64,000 nucleotides of DNA from Oscheius sp. JU75 (lineage: Eukaryota > Nematoda > Chromadorea > Rhabditida > Rhabditidae), in contig JASJZC010000007.1 of NCBI GenBank assembly GCA_037178855.1, positions 8,370,001 to 8,434,000 of the forward strand, written 5' to 3'. The translations under genes were made by a program, and so were the position numbers. Each line of letters begins with the position of its first letter. The stretch's first letter is position 1. Of the stretch, positions 1 through 11,790 are shown piece after piece. The notes under the pieces are model-generated. The model was not told where the DNA came from. It worked only from the letters and a program-made list of their open reading frames with translations, and made no database searches.

Positions 1-559
1 TCCCCACTCTTTACCCCGCGCCGTTCAGATGACAGTTCTGTCATTACATCCTGACATCTCGGCACAACTGACAACCATGATGTGAGACAAGCTGCCAGCG
101 CTGTCATTTCGGTAGCCGCGCGTCTGTCATGGGTCGAAAAAGAGCGAGAGACGTGTGTCCGGAAAACTGTCGTGTGGAGCGGCATGTTTTGCTCTACTGC
201 CACTGCGAAATTACCTTGTCTGTTAAAGTGTCAGTCTCATGATGACAGAAGTCGAGGGTCAGACTGTTGACGCAGGTTTTCGAGAGAATCTGCACCATCT
301 GCTCCTCGGAGAGACGCAGCTTTGCCATCATAAAGGACAGCATCCTGACTTCACTGAAAAAAAATTTCTATATCCTCAACATGTTTTTCAGCTCTCATTA
401 CTGTCAAAAACTGTCACGTGGTCACAATGACGACACTGCTATCTTGGGAATTCTCAAAGGCGCCAATCTGTTTTCCCTCTAAAAGTCAGCTGATCCGCGA
501 TTGTTTGACAGCTGTACAGTGCAAAAGCTTGCCTCACCTCATGTCATTCCATTTTGACG
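1..559. other. Gene-free stretch dense in TGTCA
   Basis: No convincing coding exon is seen on either strand; the open frames are short and have no recognisable composition. The DNA carries about a dozen copies of the pentamer TGTCA or its complement TGACA, many inside CTGTCA or TGACAG, for example near 30, 38, 51, 68, 102, 125, 228, 243, 402, 411, 507 and 543. It is the left part of a larger TGTCA-rich region running to about 2.5 kb. Confidence 0.6.
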
Positions 560-1046
560 TCAACATCTTGTAAAAAGTGCTCTCTGCAACGACGCCATCG
601 AACGAGAGTCGCTCACTGAGCTTGATCTAGAAGATCTTGTTACTCCATTTCTCTTCAAAACCCTTACAGATCTCATAGCCTCGCCGATCTTTGAGGTATC
701 CATCTTGCTCGGACCCTCTTCGCACTCCTCCACGATAGCATTGGTTCTGTTGTTCTTCTTTACAGTAACCACAAGACGCTTCTTTATCTTTTGGGTCTTT
801 TTGAACTGGATTCGTCCCAATGGAACCGAGCGGTCTTCATAGTGACGGAGCTCCACGCTAAAAACAGATTGTTCTCGATTACTGATTGTTGTACCTGAAC
901 TCGTCGACCGCGGGTCGCCAAAGGTAATTGTAGTTGACCAGCCTGTTCAGTCTCTTGGACACGATCCTGGTACTGGCTACAGTATTCGGACTGCAGCAGG
1001 TGAGTATCTTGACAAGCAGTTCGTCCGGAAGCATCGGCTGAGACAT
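560..1046 (-). CDS. Small F-box protein, two exons
   Basis: Two exons keep phase: 1046-895 and 857-560, with a 37-base GT-AG intron. The start is the ATG at 1046. The product is about 149 residues. Residues 6-44 look like an F-box: LPDELLVKILTCC, then VSKRLNRLVNYNYLW ending in the usual Tyr-Leu-Trp. F-box proteins normally dock substrates to the Skp1-Cullin1 ubiquitin ligase. The C-terminal half is very basic (KKTQKIKKR, then VKKNN) and Ser/Arg-rich (SSRSSSVSDSRS) with no recognised substrate-binding repeat. The target is unknown. The F-box call is by motif only; it is short for a full F-box receptor, and a further exon downstream cannot be excluded. Confidence 0.6.
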
Positions 1047-3960
1047 TCTGAAAGAAGACCAATTACTGTATGCTCTGTAATAAGAGAGGCGGGATCAAGT
1101 GACAGCAATTAGCGGGTACTGATCCTCTTCAAAGATTGAGATGCATGGTAGCCGTGTCATCAATTACGGTCTTAACATTTATATGGCTGAGGTGAAAGTG
1201 TCAGAGTACATGATTGCAACGAGAGATTAGGTGATAAAGAGCCCTTCAGGGTGGTGTCCTTTGTTTTCTGCAGACTCTTTTTATATACGATTTAAGGCGG
1301 TCTTGTAGTCCGGGATTTTACAGCGGAATGTCAATCTTCACTTTGTCAATCAAATCTATTTGCCTGAAGATAAAAGGTGCAGAGGCTGCGGGTGTCAATT
1401 CAAGCCTGAGGCATGACGGGCTAAAGTGCCTGTATTATAAACAACTGTCAGTCTGAGCCGTACGGGATTGGCGTGTCCTGACGCAACGGTTCTGGATGAC
1501 AGTGATCTTAACAAGGAAGTCTGGTAAATAATGTGCCTGTCAGTCTGGGCTTGACAATGAGTCGAAAAGACAGATTAGATCAAAGTAGAACAGAAACTTT
1601 CGCACCGAAACCAGCTATCGTATAGCATTGAATACCAGCTTTTCTAGAGGAGGTGGATATCGGGGGACAGGGAGGAGAACTTTAAGCCGTAACAAGAGGT
1701 CAGAAGCTTAGCGGTCGTCGCCCTGAGTGACACATCATTTGCCTGAGAGGGCTGTCTGTCATTTACACGTATGTATCTAAGATCTCTTTAGTCAATCAGC
1801 TGTCATGAGCCGCCTGACGAGACCGCCTGAAGCACTGACGGGTCTGAATAGGAAAAGCTGCAGAAAGTCACTGAGAGTAGTAAATAAGTCGTGTGCCGTC
1901 GGGGCATGGTGTATGTCGAAAAGATTGTGCCCGCCGGTCACGGCACCTCAAGGGATGTCACGTCCCCGGGATACAATAGCCGACGACAGGAAGAGAAGAT
2001 GAGGGCTTTTTTTAGATTTTATTATGCAAATGCGATTAGGGCAAACTGGACAAGGACATGCCTTCTCTACTAAAGAGTGCTGTGAGGCCATCGCGGTTAG
2101 TTTTGAAGAGCAGGTCACGTTGGCTGTGGGAGTGTCAGCTCTGCTGAGCGCCTTCATCCGTCTTGTGTCACTGCCTATAATATGACACACTGTCCGCGCC
2201 AATCACCCTCTCGGCGCCGGCGGCCCTGTCACACACAATTCCCTACACGCTGCGCGCCTACGTTGTTTGCACTGAATTCAGTTTACCGCTTCTAACAAAA
2301 GATTTAGCAAGGGAGCCGATCCGTCATTAGGTCGAGTGCTGACCACCCGCTGTCTCGATGGAGACCGTAGGGCGCCTAATAAGTGACAAGAGACTACTCG
2401 AGATGACGAACGCGAAGTGGCAGTTTTACACTTGGATGAACACGCGAACTGTACACGCTCAGACCAGATAGAAGACGCGATTAAGCGCTGTCAATGTGGG
2501 TGCAGCACCTCGTAAGAGACGTTCGTCTCTTTTGTCGAGCGAGAACCAGGGAGAGTGGGTAATAAATGAAAGTTCGTCAGATGGCTACCGTGCTCGATGT
2601 GTATTAATCAAGAACAGGGCGCTGCCGACTGTGTTGATCCATCAGGGAATATGGATGGAGAAGCCATCGAGACATCAATCTTATGCCGTCGCCCACCCGC
2701 GGAAGACGGCAATAAATGTTGTTGCATATTTGTCACTTGTTGCAACTTGGTAATTAATATGAACAGACAAGAAGACGATACTAATGGACTTCAGCCTGCC
2801 AAATATTCGCGCCAGGGCTCCGCAGCCCCAGAAATAAATTCCTACGCACTACCATTTTAAGAATGCTGAGTGATAAAGTGAGATGAAATGAATACGGGCA
2901 GAAGTGTTCGTGTAGGCGAGCATCGCATCAATCAGGTGTGCGGAATGCATAGCTTCGCCGTGAGTGACAATTTGTCTCATACGAACCATCAACACATCAT
3001 TGTAAGCAGCGAGCGTGCTGGAGCTAACTTGTCCAAGGAATCTATTGACACTTGAAGAGGTGCTGGCGTATATATGATTAAAGGGTGGAAAATGGACACA
3101 CTCTCATTGGCAAAAAGTGCGACGCAATGACTACCGGGGTCAAAGGAGCCGCCGAATTGCGCGAAATATACAGAGATAGAGTGCTAACGGTTGCGCAGGT
3201 AATGAATTACATCCGACTTTTGTGTGGGAAGAAGGAGGCTTGGTCGCCAGAGGTCTTTGGCAAGAAAAGATATGTGGCTGTAGCAACCGGGAGAGCAAGG
3301 GCCAGAGAAGACACACGCTGGGAAGAGTTGCGCAAACAGTGGACAGGTGCGAGCAATGCTAATTTGTGATGGACATATGAGGATAAAGATCTCTACAAGA
3401 GGGCGGCCCCTCTGGCGGGCAGGTGTTTCAGGTACTGGTAAACACTTGAGGACCTCGGGATGGCTAGTCTCAACCAGGTACTACTGAAGAGTACTAACTG
3501 GGGTTGTCGCCTTTCGGCATGGGGAGAGATGACAGACCCCGCCCCCTGACAGACGGCTGTCTACAGGGGACACCTTGGCAAAGAGAGAAGGGAGAGTAAC
3601 CATCAAAACATGTCAAACAGATTAGAAAAGCCGGAGCTGCTAGAAAGTCTCGAAACTTTAGCGAACAGATGCAATCAAGACAAAGTCAAAACGAATTATG
3701 TACAGTCGAACAGGCCTGTGCACGTAACATCAGATTAATGTCCTCTCTGCGGGAGGAAACACACCAAATCAAGATTGAAAACCGCCGTTCAACTATTGTT
3801 CGAAGACTATTGGGTGAGCGGATGTTTTGACCATTTCCGGAAACAGTACATCTTGAACTTTGCTAAAAGAGTAAGCTCACAACATTTTGACGTTGTGACA
3901 TGACTCTAGTTTTCGTTTTTGAGTACTATCACACCTCGTGTCCACTTCTTTTTCTACATA
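1047..3960. other. Gene-poor region, TGTCA-rich to about 2.5 kb
   Basis: No gene can be supported. Short frames at 1805-2202, 2496-2860 and 3085-3369 lack a family match or splice context. TGTCA/TGACA stays frequent to about 2.5 kb, then falls towards background. A partial direct repeat, CTGTCAGTCTG followed by A or G and GC, occurs near 1444 and 1537. If any promoter for the F-box gene at 560-1046 exists it would lie at the left end of this stretch. Confidence 0.5.
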
Positions 3961-3964
3961 ACAG

Positions 3965-4282
3965 GGAAGCGTCATCCCGACGCCGAGCATAATTCTACTG
4001 ATTAGCCTGTTTGTGAGTCTTTCTTGTGTGCAGGCGCTTGCCCTATTGAGTGACGGTCCCAGCTCGTGCCTGGATCAACTCCAAAATCAGTCCTCTGATA
4101 AGGAGGCTGTCAAGAAGTGCTGTACTTGCAAATGGGCAGAAAGTTTCCGGTTCGACCTTGGGCAAAGAGCAGAGGCAAAAAAGGGTTTGTATTTGAGTAA
4201 AAGTCTCCGCCATAGTGCGCATTTCAATTTAGCGGACACACAAAAAGTGACAGGTGCTGACAAAAAGGATATGTTCCTGTAA
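3965..4282 (+). CDS. Possible exon of a secreted Cys-rich protein
   Basis: The open frame follows a good acceptor (CTACATAACAG). It encodes a hydrophobic run (IILLISLFVSLSCVQALA) like a signal peptide core, then a segment with a CC-x-C cluster (VKKCCTCKWAES) and one earlier Cys. No in-frame ATG is seen, so the start must lie in an upstream exon that I cannot place. The tail is Lys-rich and ends at a stop at 4282. A CC-x-C pattern after a signal is common in secreted nematode proteins and in anaphylatoxin-like modules, but the match is too thin to name a family. It could be a chance frame. Confidence 0.25.
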   Translation, partial: GSVIPTPSIILLISLFVSLSCVQALALLSDGPSSCLDQLQNQSSDKEAVKKCCTCKWAESFRFDLGQRAEAKKGLYLSKSLRHSAHFNLADTQKVTGADKKDMFL

Positions 4283-5054
4283 TGGAAGTCGGAGTAGGCA
4301 ATCAAAGCGAATGTGCTTGCGCGAAGGACGCAACCAGCAGCCAACTGTGGAGAGTCATCACGGCACCAAGTAGTGATGGCGCAACTGGGTCTAATTAGAG
4401 TGAGCCCCCACACCTGTCAAAGAGCATTCTGCTCAGGCAGGGATTGAAGAAGTCATTAGTGTCATACGGTAATGATTCTTGAGACGAATTTAATCCAACG
4501 TCTCGGCTAACGACCCATAACAAGACTCGTAAAAGGCATCTGTGATGAGTCTCATTCAATGCAGCACGACAGAATTACGAGAGTGCAGGAGGAGCTTTCG
4601 AGAATGCAAGAGGTAACTTTTGGCTGTGTAGACAGTGTTCGAACTTTTGAATTCCTAGTTTCTCATGTGCCTGTTGACAGTTCGTCATTCAAATAATTAA
4701 AGCACGACACCCTCCTGACACAATGAGCCGGGATCCGCCGAAAAACACACTGCACATCGGAAAAGAAAAGTATTTTGGAGAGAATAATTTGAGACATCAG
4801 AGAGTCGCCAACTGCTTCTTTCAATAGTGGTAGAAATCCAAAACCTCGGAGCGGCTACCCTTTTCAACTCATCGGACCATCTGCTTCCTTTACAACATCT
4901 AAGTGCGCGAAATGTCAGGACATTCAGTTGGCAAAAACCACGATACGAGGCCCCTCCTTGGTGTAAATTAATCTCTTTCAGATTTTCCTCCACATTGGTT
5001 TTTTTTTGCCTAGGAGAGGTGGGAGGATGGACCGTAATCTGATGACTAGCTGAC
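4283..5054. other. Intergenic, nothing supported
   Basis: Upstream flank of the serpentine receptor gene. Frames on both strands here (for example 4697-5104 minus) have no splice or family support. No clear TATA box is seen before the ATG at 5055. Confidence 0.5.
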
Positions 5055-6883
5055 ATGGATTCAAGCGATGAGCATGCTTTTAATGTGATTGAGAGAGGGA
5101 TCACGTATAAAAGTCTTTCTTGCCTCTTGCCACTTGTAGCTATGTATACACTTTTCGAAATTTATTGCTACGTTATCAATGGACTAGCCATTTTTTGGAA
5201 CACCATCCTGCTAATCCTTTCAGCTCATAATAGCATTGAAGCAATACAGGTATCATGCTCCCAAGCTCAAACAATGTATCGATATAGGAGCTACGGTACT
5301 TCTTGTCAAACATTTCAGTGTCGGGAATTCTTCTTTCTGTATGTGTTCTGCTCCTGCAACCTCAAATGATCACTCGAGGAGGGATGGCCATAAGGGTTCC
5401 ACTGGGACCGGCAGGCTATTTTGGAGATTACTATTGTGTAAGTCCGAAATCGTATTACTTTGCATGAGTTTGACAAGATTTTGTCTGCTTAGCTAAAGTT
5501 CTAATGTAGACTACTATCTGTAAATGATCCAAATGGAAGAAAAGTCAAGCAGAATCAGGCCATATAAGTATTAAGTAGTCTTAGACTCTTTTTGTTGGTT
5601 TGCCTGGTCCACACTATTAGGATCAGAAGAAGACCGAGCAGGGCAGGATAAAGTGCAGAAACGAGCTGTTTTCGATAAAGATAGAATCACAGAAAAAAGG
5701 CAGTCAGGCTGACAGACACGAGAAGCCAAGAGTAGGACAGTCTTGTTCTCAGAAACTGCTCGCGTCCATGGCTATCACTTTCTACATGTATGGAATGCTA
5801 TCTTTCCCTCTGTTCTTCGTGTATCGCACCATGATTCTGATCAACAGCAACACATGGGGACAGTACTTCAGCAAGAAGAATCTTCTAGCCACTTTTTTCA
5901 TAATGTTCATCTTCGCATGTGTTCAAGGATCTTTCTTTTACTACTCGAACATCCCGTATAACGTAAGACACCTACCAAAGACAGGTATAACGTTTTAGGA
6001 CCTTTTTGACCGCTTGAACAAGACAACAAACGTGACAAGAATACTAGAAAAACCGAAGCATCTTGCTGCACCGACAACTTATCACATTGGGATCACAACT
6101 CCCCCATTGTTTGTCAATGTATCTGGAGGGGCATACAATGAAGACTCTGCCAAGGTGAGTAACAGGCTATCTATTAATGGCTATCTATTAATTAAACTTG
6201 GACGTTTGCAAGGTTCAGGAAGGCACCAATTGTTTTTAATAGGTTTGCAACCATTCAACAATAATCGGTGGACATCTTTGTGCACTTTCCAAAACGCTTG
6301 ACCTAAGTACAGAATTTTAAGGGATTTGGTATGTATAAGTTCACATTTTTAGCTGACCCTGGCTCTATTTGGTGATGACTATGTCCGGAATCCTCTGATC
6401 CTCTACTTTCAAGGGATGTGCGCTGTGTCACATGGGATCGCCTATCTCATAATCCTCATCTCTGCTCATTTCATGCTTAAGACTCTAAAGGAAAAACAGG
6501 TATTTCTGTTCTCATTTCCAGTAAAATAGTTTTTAGGGAGCATTGTCTCGTGATACCGTTCTAGCCAACGAGGTTCTGGTCCATGCGGTCTTTGCTGAGG
6601 CCTTTCTTCCTCTTCTCGTGGCCGCACCAGTAGCAGCCAATGCTGCTTTGTGCTTCATCTACGAGAATAGCTTGTAACAGTACTTATCAATTTTCTTAAG
6701 CAGAACTTCAGGCAATGGCAAGAGTTCCTACTAGGCTATTGCATATCCATGGTACCACTTCTCTCTCCACTAACATCCATAGCCTTCATCAAGCCGTACC
6801 GAGAGACCATGAAAGGTGTCCTGACTCTCGGATTTTTGCGGAAACAGGAGGCCAATGCTAACGATAAAGCCGACGAAGAATGA
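5055..6883 (+). CDS. Serpentine (7TM) chemoreceptor, str/srd-like
   Basis: Seven exons join in phase: 5055-5249, 5288-5437, 5753-5962, 5999-6154, 6353-6499, 6537-6673, 6712-6883, giving about 388 residues. Introns are mostly 36-42 bases. Seven hydrophobic segments are visible, roughly at residues 31-55, 69-93, 117-143, 161-183, 252-279, 300-330 and 338-360. A loop between helices 4 and 5 holds N-glycosylation sequons (NKTTNVT, NVS). Helix 2 ends in LLLQPQMI followed by VPLGPAGYFGDYYC. Helix 7 reads PLLSPLTSIAFIKPYR, typical of nematode str/srd/srj receptors. These are G-protein-coupled chemoreceptors usually found in sensory cilia. The first helix boundary is the least certain part. The subfamily and ligand cannot be told from the sequence. 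Confidence 0.8.
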
Positions 6884-6960
6884 TATGAATCTTATCTTAG
6901 AACAAATTCCAACACAGCCATTATCACCCGTAGTAATAAAAAAGCGAAAGGATCATGATT

Positions 6961-9143
6961 CTACCGATATGTCGTGGTGACATCCAAAGATACTCCTGGA
7001 ACGAGATGGAAGATTGTTGGCAGCATTGTCCGGAGCTGAAAGTTTCAAATCATGAAACAAAAAAATAACTTACACTGTGGTAAATGGAAGCAGACAATCC
7101 GCTAGGAACCACAAAATGAATGTTGTAATGCGGAGTTTCGTTCGGTGACCCTCCACAGAAAGCTCCACAAACTTCCATCAGATAACCTTTCACGCACTTG
7201 TAGACCATTTCTGCTCGACGAATACACCATGCATTGGTGGTGGACTGAAAATAAATCTTTTACAATTTCGACTGCTAGATAATGAGGTAGTTTCTACGTA
7301 TAAATTTTCTTTCAGGATATTACGTTAATCAATTCACCGTTGTCACCACCCTTGATTTTAAAAACTTGCAATAATCCTACCTCGGTCGGATTTTCAATGA
7401 GCAGAAGTGGAATATACAGATGTGTCAAAGAGATACGATCAGCCGTCTTGATGACATTCCGGATCCCATTCAGGACAGGATGCCGACTGGAAATGTCCGA
7501 AGTCGCGAGCTGATCGTCTCCGACAACATGAAATATCACCTAAAACTGAAAAAATATATAAGAAGGATTTTACCTGTTGAGAGAGATTAGAATGTTTTGT
7601 GCTATACACATCTCCAATGCTCAAACAATCCGTACTGCTGGAACAGGTTGATTGGATTTCTGCCACACCGTAAGCGTCTTCGCTCTTTGCGTTGTTCTCT
7701 CTCCAAGTGTTCGCTTCAAAGGCCTACAAAACCTACTTTAAACCTTACAAAACGATACCAACCATTTTACGAACTTTTTCGAGCTGAGTCGACAATGTGT
7801 CAAAATGTAATTCCGTCGTTTGCTCGCAGAGATTAGCGAATTCTAAACATTTCTGCTAGGATTTTGCAAAATTACCTGTTCGATTCATAACATGATAGGT
7901 GGGATGCTTTCTGACAAGCATGATCAGACCGCTCAGTGTTCTTCCGTAAATTGACATCGCCGTTTGAAGTTTTGAGTCTGGTTGAGGACGACAAAGTTGG
8001 TGAAGACCGTCACAACTGATTAGACGAACATTGTGCATGGATTTCAGCTGTGCTCCAATGTAAACCGTGAAACTTTCGTCAATGTCCGGCAACTTTTCCT
8101 CAACACAGTCGTGATGGTTCACAAAGTGGTAATCCGTGTTCAGTTCGGGTGGTGTGGCTAGGCCACCATCTTTAGAGAAGAAATACAATGAAACCGAAAA
8201 TATAAAAATCATACTTTTGTAGAGTTTGTCCACAAACAGACGGTAATCACTACGCTGGTTGTCTATCAAAGCAGCTATTTGACAGGCATACGAGCTGTGA
8301 ACTTGCTGAAAATGGGATATTGAAAAATAATTTCATTGTAACCTTCAACTTGTCGTTAATCTGTGTAAGTTGGTATGGATGCATGTCAGAGTTTTTGGTC
8401 TGAGCCAAGACGTTGTCACATTCTCTCGCCAACGATTCCACTTCCCAGGTTCTCGTTCTAGTGAGTTGAGCCATCTGGATATCCACGTTCACATAATAGT
8501 CATGTTTGTCACCTCCTTAGCCATGTTATTTTCTGTCTGCATGAGCATTTTAAGACAGTGACCGGATGAGGAATGCATCAGGTGAGCAAACTTGTTCGCA
8601 AACTTAGCTAAAGGTTTCTCCTTGTTCTAAATTTAATATTCTGAAATTTAAGAACAGGTAAAATCTAACCTGAGCTGGAGAAACATGATGAAACTTGACT
8701 GACCCAGATTTGAGAGTGTTTTTCACAGCCTCATCGTCAATGGCGTCATCGACCCGTCTTGTTTCGGACAAAATCATGTCTCGCATGTTAGTTCTCACTT
8801 CTTAAATAACTAAATTTAATAAAACTGCATGAAAATCACCATCGAGGAGGGATATGTCGACTTTTGTAGTGCTGTAGAGCTGAGCGACATACTCATCAGA
8901 TTCAATATCTTCTGGCAGCGGGATAGGGACTTCAACCTCTTCATCTTTGACTTTAAACTTTGAAAATTTTACTACATCGTCCGTAGCTGCAAGCCAAATA
9001 ATGAAAATCCTGGCTGAAGCGAACCTGGCTGCATGATTGATCACAATGACTGATCCATAAACACAGCGGGAGTATCGAGTGTCGTGTGGGGCCCCAGAAT
9101 GGTGCAAAACTTTTTTCCTGGAGTGATAACAAGCTTGACTCAT
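6961..9143 (-). CDS. FERRY3: C12orf4 / FERRY3 homologue
   Basis: Eleven exons join in phase from 9143 down to the stop at 6961: 9143-8840, 8800-8670, 8626-8513, 8474-8343, 8305-8215, 8169-7876, 7842-7763, 7723-7574, 7539-7381, 7244-7074, 7035-6961. The product is about 566 residues, close to the human protein. Recognisable blocks are ESFTVYIGAQLKSMHN, VIFHVVGDDQLATSDISSRH, ITHLYIPLLLIEN-type text (here LTHLYIPLLLIEN) and AEMVYKCVKGYLME. C12orf4 is subunit 3 of the FERRY complex, a Rab5 effector that links mRNA to early endosomes in mammals; whether a full complex exists in nematodes is not shown here. The N-terminus is uncertain: the first exon may be shorter and joined to an upstream exon near 9484 that starts MNVAASMPLD. 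Confidence 0.8.
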
Positions 9144-10954
9144 GTTTTTCCTGTTGAAATTAACTGCACGAGGTATACTAAGATTAAAACCTGCTTCAAA
9201 ACAAACTACATAAAGCGAATGACAAGAAAGGCGTTCATTTAAGTAGAAACACCGAAAGATCTTAAGAAACCGAATAACAAAGGGACTGGCAAATTAAATG
9301 CACATATTGAGGCATCAGTATTTAAGAAGTAAAGCGATTGACCCGAAAACAAATGAGTCAAGACGTTTGGGGCTGGAGAACTAGGTTCTGTCTGCATGGC
9401 GGTGGCATCTTCACGGCAGCTTTCCAATCGCGTTTCGGACGACAGCAGCATTGTATCTAGAGGCATGCTGGCTGCAACGTTCATTGTACGTGTTGCTGAA
9501 AAATATTATCTGATCGATGCGCTACTGTTTTGAAACATATAAACGATATATTACTCTAATTTCTGTATGCCAGATTTTGCTAGGAATTTGAAAGAAAATG
9601 GGAGCTTCAATAGATTATGCCTAGAGATTTCAGCCTGCATGCCTTAAATGTCAAAAGAGCGCCCTCTTTTTCCGGTTAATAAATCAAAATTTGTCAAACA
9701 TTCACAGGTCCTCCATATAAAGTTGAGAATGGACAGACACACTGTGCCTATGAATAGGCGTGTGAAATGAAAAGTACACTACCATTTGTGAAAATGTTCG
9801 GATGAAAGATGGATGGCTGAAATTTGCATTTGAGTGGGGTAGTCATCTCGGAAAAGCAAACAGAGCTTAAAAAAAGAGTGTTGAACCAATGCGGAAAAGT
9901 CATACCGCGAACAGCCCTCCAGTCCATGGCGTGCCCTCATTTCCAGGAATGGCACATTACCAGCTGAAAAGGTTAAGTGTTCCGTCGTTGTTCTTCACTG
10001 TCTTGGCAATTAATCCAAGAGGGTGGTCTATTCAGCAAGATTTTCTATCCTCGGCTAATCGGCCATCGCCATCTGAAAATCGTTCGAAACGAAGATTGGG
10101 GAAGCACTCAGGCCGTATGATGCAATCGAAAAAGCTCAGCAATGAGCCAGGGTTTTCTGAATGGATACCTGGATAAAGCAAGGCGAGTTGACGAGCTTCA
10201 GCTTCAGAAATTTCAGCTTTAACGGAGCAGACGAGTTGGAAGGCAAACGGCTAGAGGCGACGACGTAGTTCGAAAACTTGTTGGGTCGAAGGAACGGAAT
10301 AGGAGATACATTAGTTTATTCTTAAACGTCCTGTTTAATTAATAAGAAAAAAAATGTCTGTGGTTTTGAAGAACGGAACTATTTTAGATGCATGAAAAAC
10401 TGATTACGTTTTCATAATAGTTGAAAGGTTGAAAATGGTTGAATGAACTGGCTATTGGAATGTTTTCAATAAAAACTGCGGTCAGTGCCGAGTGGCCGCT
10501 GCAACTGCTAAATACAGTGCAGAAACAATAGCCGTGGAGAATACGCAAACAACCTTCATTTGGTGAAAAACACAAAGCTACCATGCGTTAGGTTTGCAGA
10601 TAAGCTGTGATCTTCCGTAAAAATATCGCCTGCTATGGCATTTGTAGATCGAAAATTGGATTCAGAAAGTGTTCATCGGATAGCCTCTTATCTTCGATTC
10701 AAAAACGAACAATATTGCCTAGAAACGAGACAAGAAGAAATTCAGAATGAATCGGGAGACAGCGTCAGTATCAAATGGGATAAAATGCCTGGAAAGTGAT
10801 ATATCGTCATCATATATATATGCCATTCAAATCAGCGTTTCAAGGTAGCATTTCGCGTCTCTTTCAGGCTCGGAATCGAACCCGGGTTTCTCGGATACAT
10901 GCAAAAAGCAACGTTCAGACAGACAGACGGAGACAGCTCGAATATATAATAATA
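9144..10954. other. Intergenic; possible 5' exon of the FERRY3 gene
   Basis: A minus frame at 9484-9239 starts with an ATG and could supply an alternative first exon for the gene to its left. Plus frames at 9889-10176 and elsewhere show no family or splice support. An isolated sequence matching a pol III B box (GGTTCGATTCC on minus, about 10871-10881) is present, but no tRNA fold surrounds it. Confidence 0.4.
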
Positions 10955-11790
10955 ATGATGTCTGCCGAACCTCGTTACCAGGTTCTGACTGTCAGGCAGC
11001 TTTCACTGAGCACAGTGAATTCACCAACCACTGCTTCAAAAAGCACTGATTTGAAGACAGGAGGATCTCACGATCAGGAGGCAGAGTACGGTTGGCAAGT
11101 GATAAATCCAATAAGAGCAGAGAAGAGTCGATTCTGGATTGCTGGCTTCGGTAGAGTTTTCATGTTTACATTTTTTCACTTCAGAGAAGACGCCACTGAT
11201 GCCAAAGACTCTTCCGAACATTGTTCGAAACAACCACGTTCTGAGAGGCCAGCATCCAAAACTGCTACTGTCCAGGAAGATAGATCTCTCAGCCAGCTCA
11301 CACAATAATCACAATAACCATTTGTTCAGTGGAACGACAAAAAGAATGCATTTTAGGTATTTTCAAAGCTGTTTAATTTTGTGTTTAGTTGCTGATGAGA
11401 CTACGGAACACAGAGAAACTGATGGTCGGGGTGGTATTGGAGAGATTGAAAACTCACATATTGATGGTGAGTTACTTTGGTAAACCAACATCCAACTATA
11501 CCAATTTTTCTGCAGATATTGATCCGAAAAAAAGTGTCACTCCCACAATGTCTCGATCTGCTATCCAACCTGTATATGCCCTAAGAAGGTGTGGTCGTCC
11601 CACTTAATCGACTAATGGTAAAGCTTGTAATGAGCACTATGGTGGCAAGCCATGCAAATAAGGAACATCTCAAGATTGCTACGCTCAAGTGTCAAATATG
11701 CCATGAGGAGTATAACGGTTTGGACACCGGCGCCCCTTTTGCACATGTGAAGGTAGGAAACTCACCATATTATGTAATATACTGCTTATT
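10955..11790 (+). CDS. Unrecognised exons, possibly start of a multi-exon gene
   Basis: A frame with two adjacent ATGs (10955, 10958) begins MSAEPRYQVLTVRQLS and runs to a donor near 11153. A 33-base intron leads to a frame reading KTPLMPKTLPNIVRNNHVL at about 11187-11355. Further open frames at 11390-11466, 11515-11561 and 11640-11750 are flanked by GT and AG. The last ends AHVK before a donor at 11751 and contains one CxxC pair. Two reading frames stay open across several of these blocks, so the true joins are not settled. No family is recognised. It may belong to the gene whose 3' exons lie at 12500-13121. Confidence 0.3.

Noticed and set aside
1805-2202. Overlapping short frames on both strands
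   Set aside because: No splice borders, no family content and TGTCA-rich low-information context.
3085-3369. 94-residue plus frame starting with GTG
   Set aside because: No ATG, no recognised domain and no matching exons on either side.
9889-10176. 95-residue plus frame
   Set aside because: Composition and borders give no support; isolated in intergenic DNA.
10860-10930. Possible tRNA on minus around the B box
   Set aside because: No A box, anticodon arm or paired acceptor ends could be drawn.
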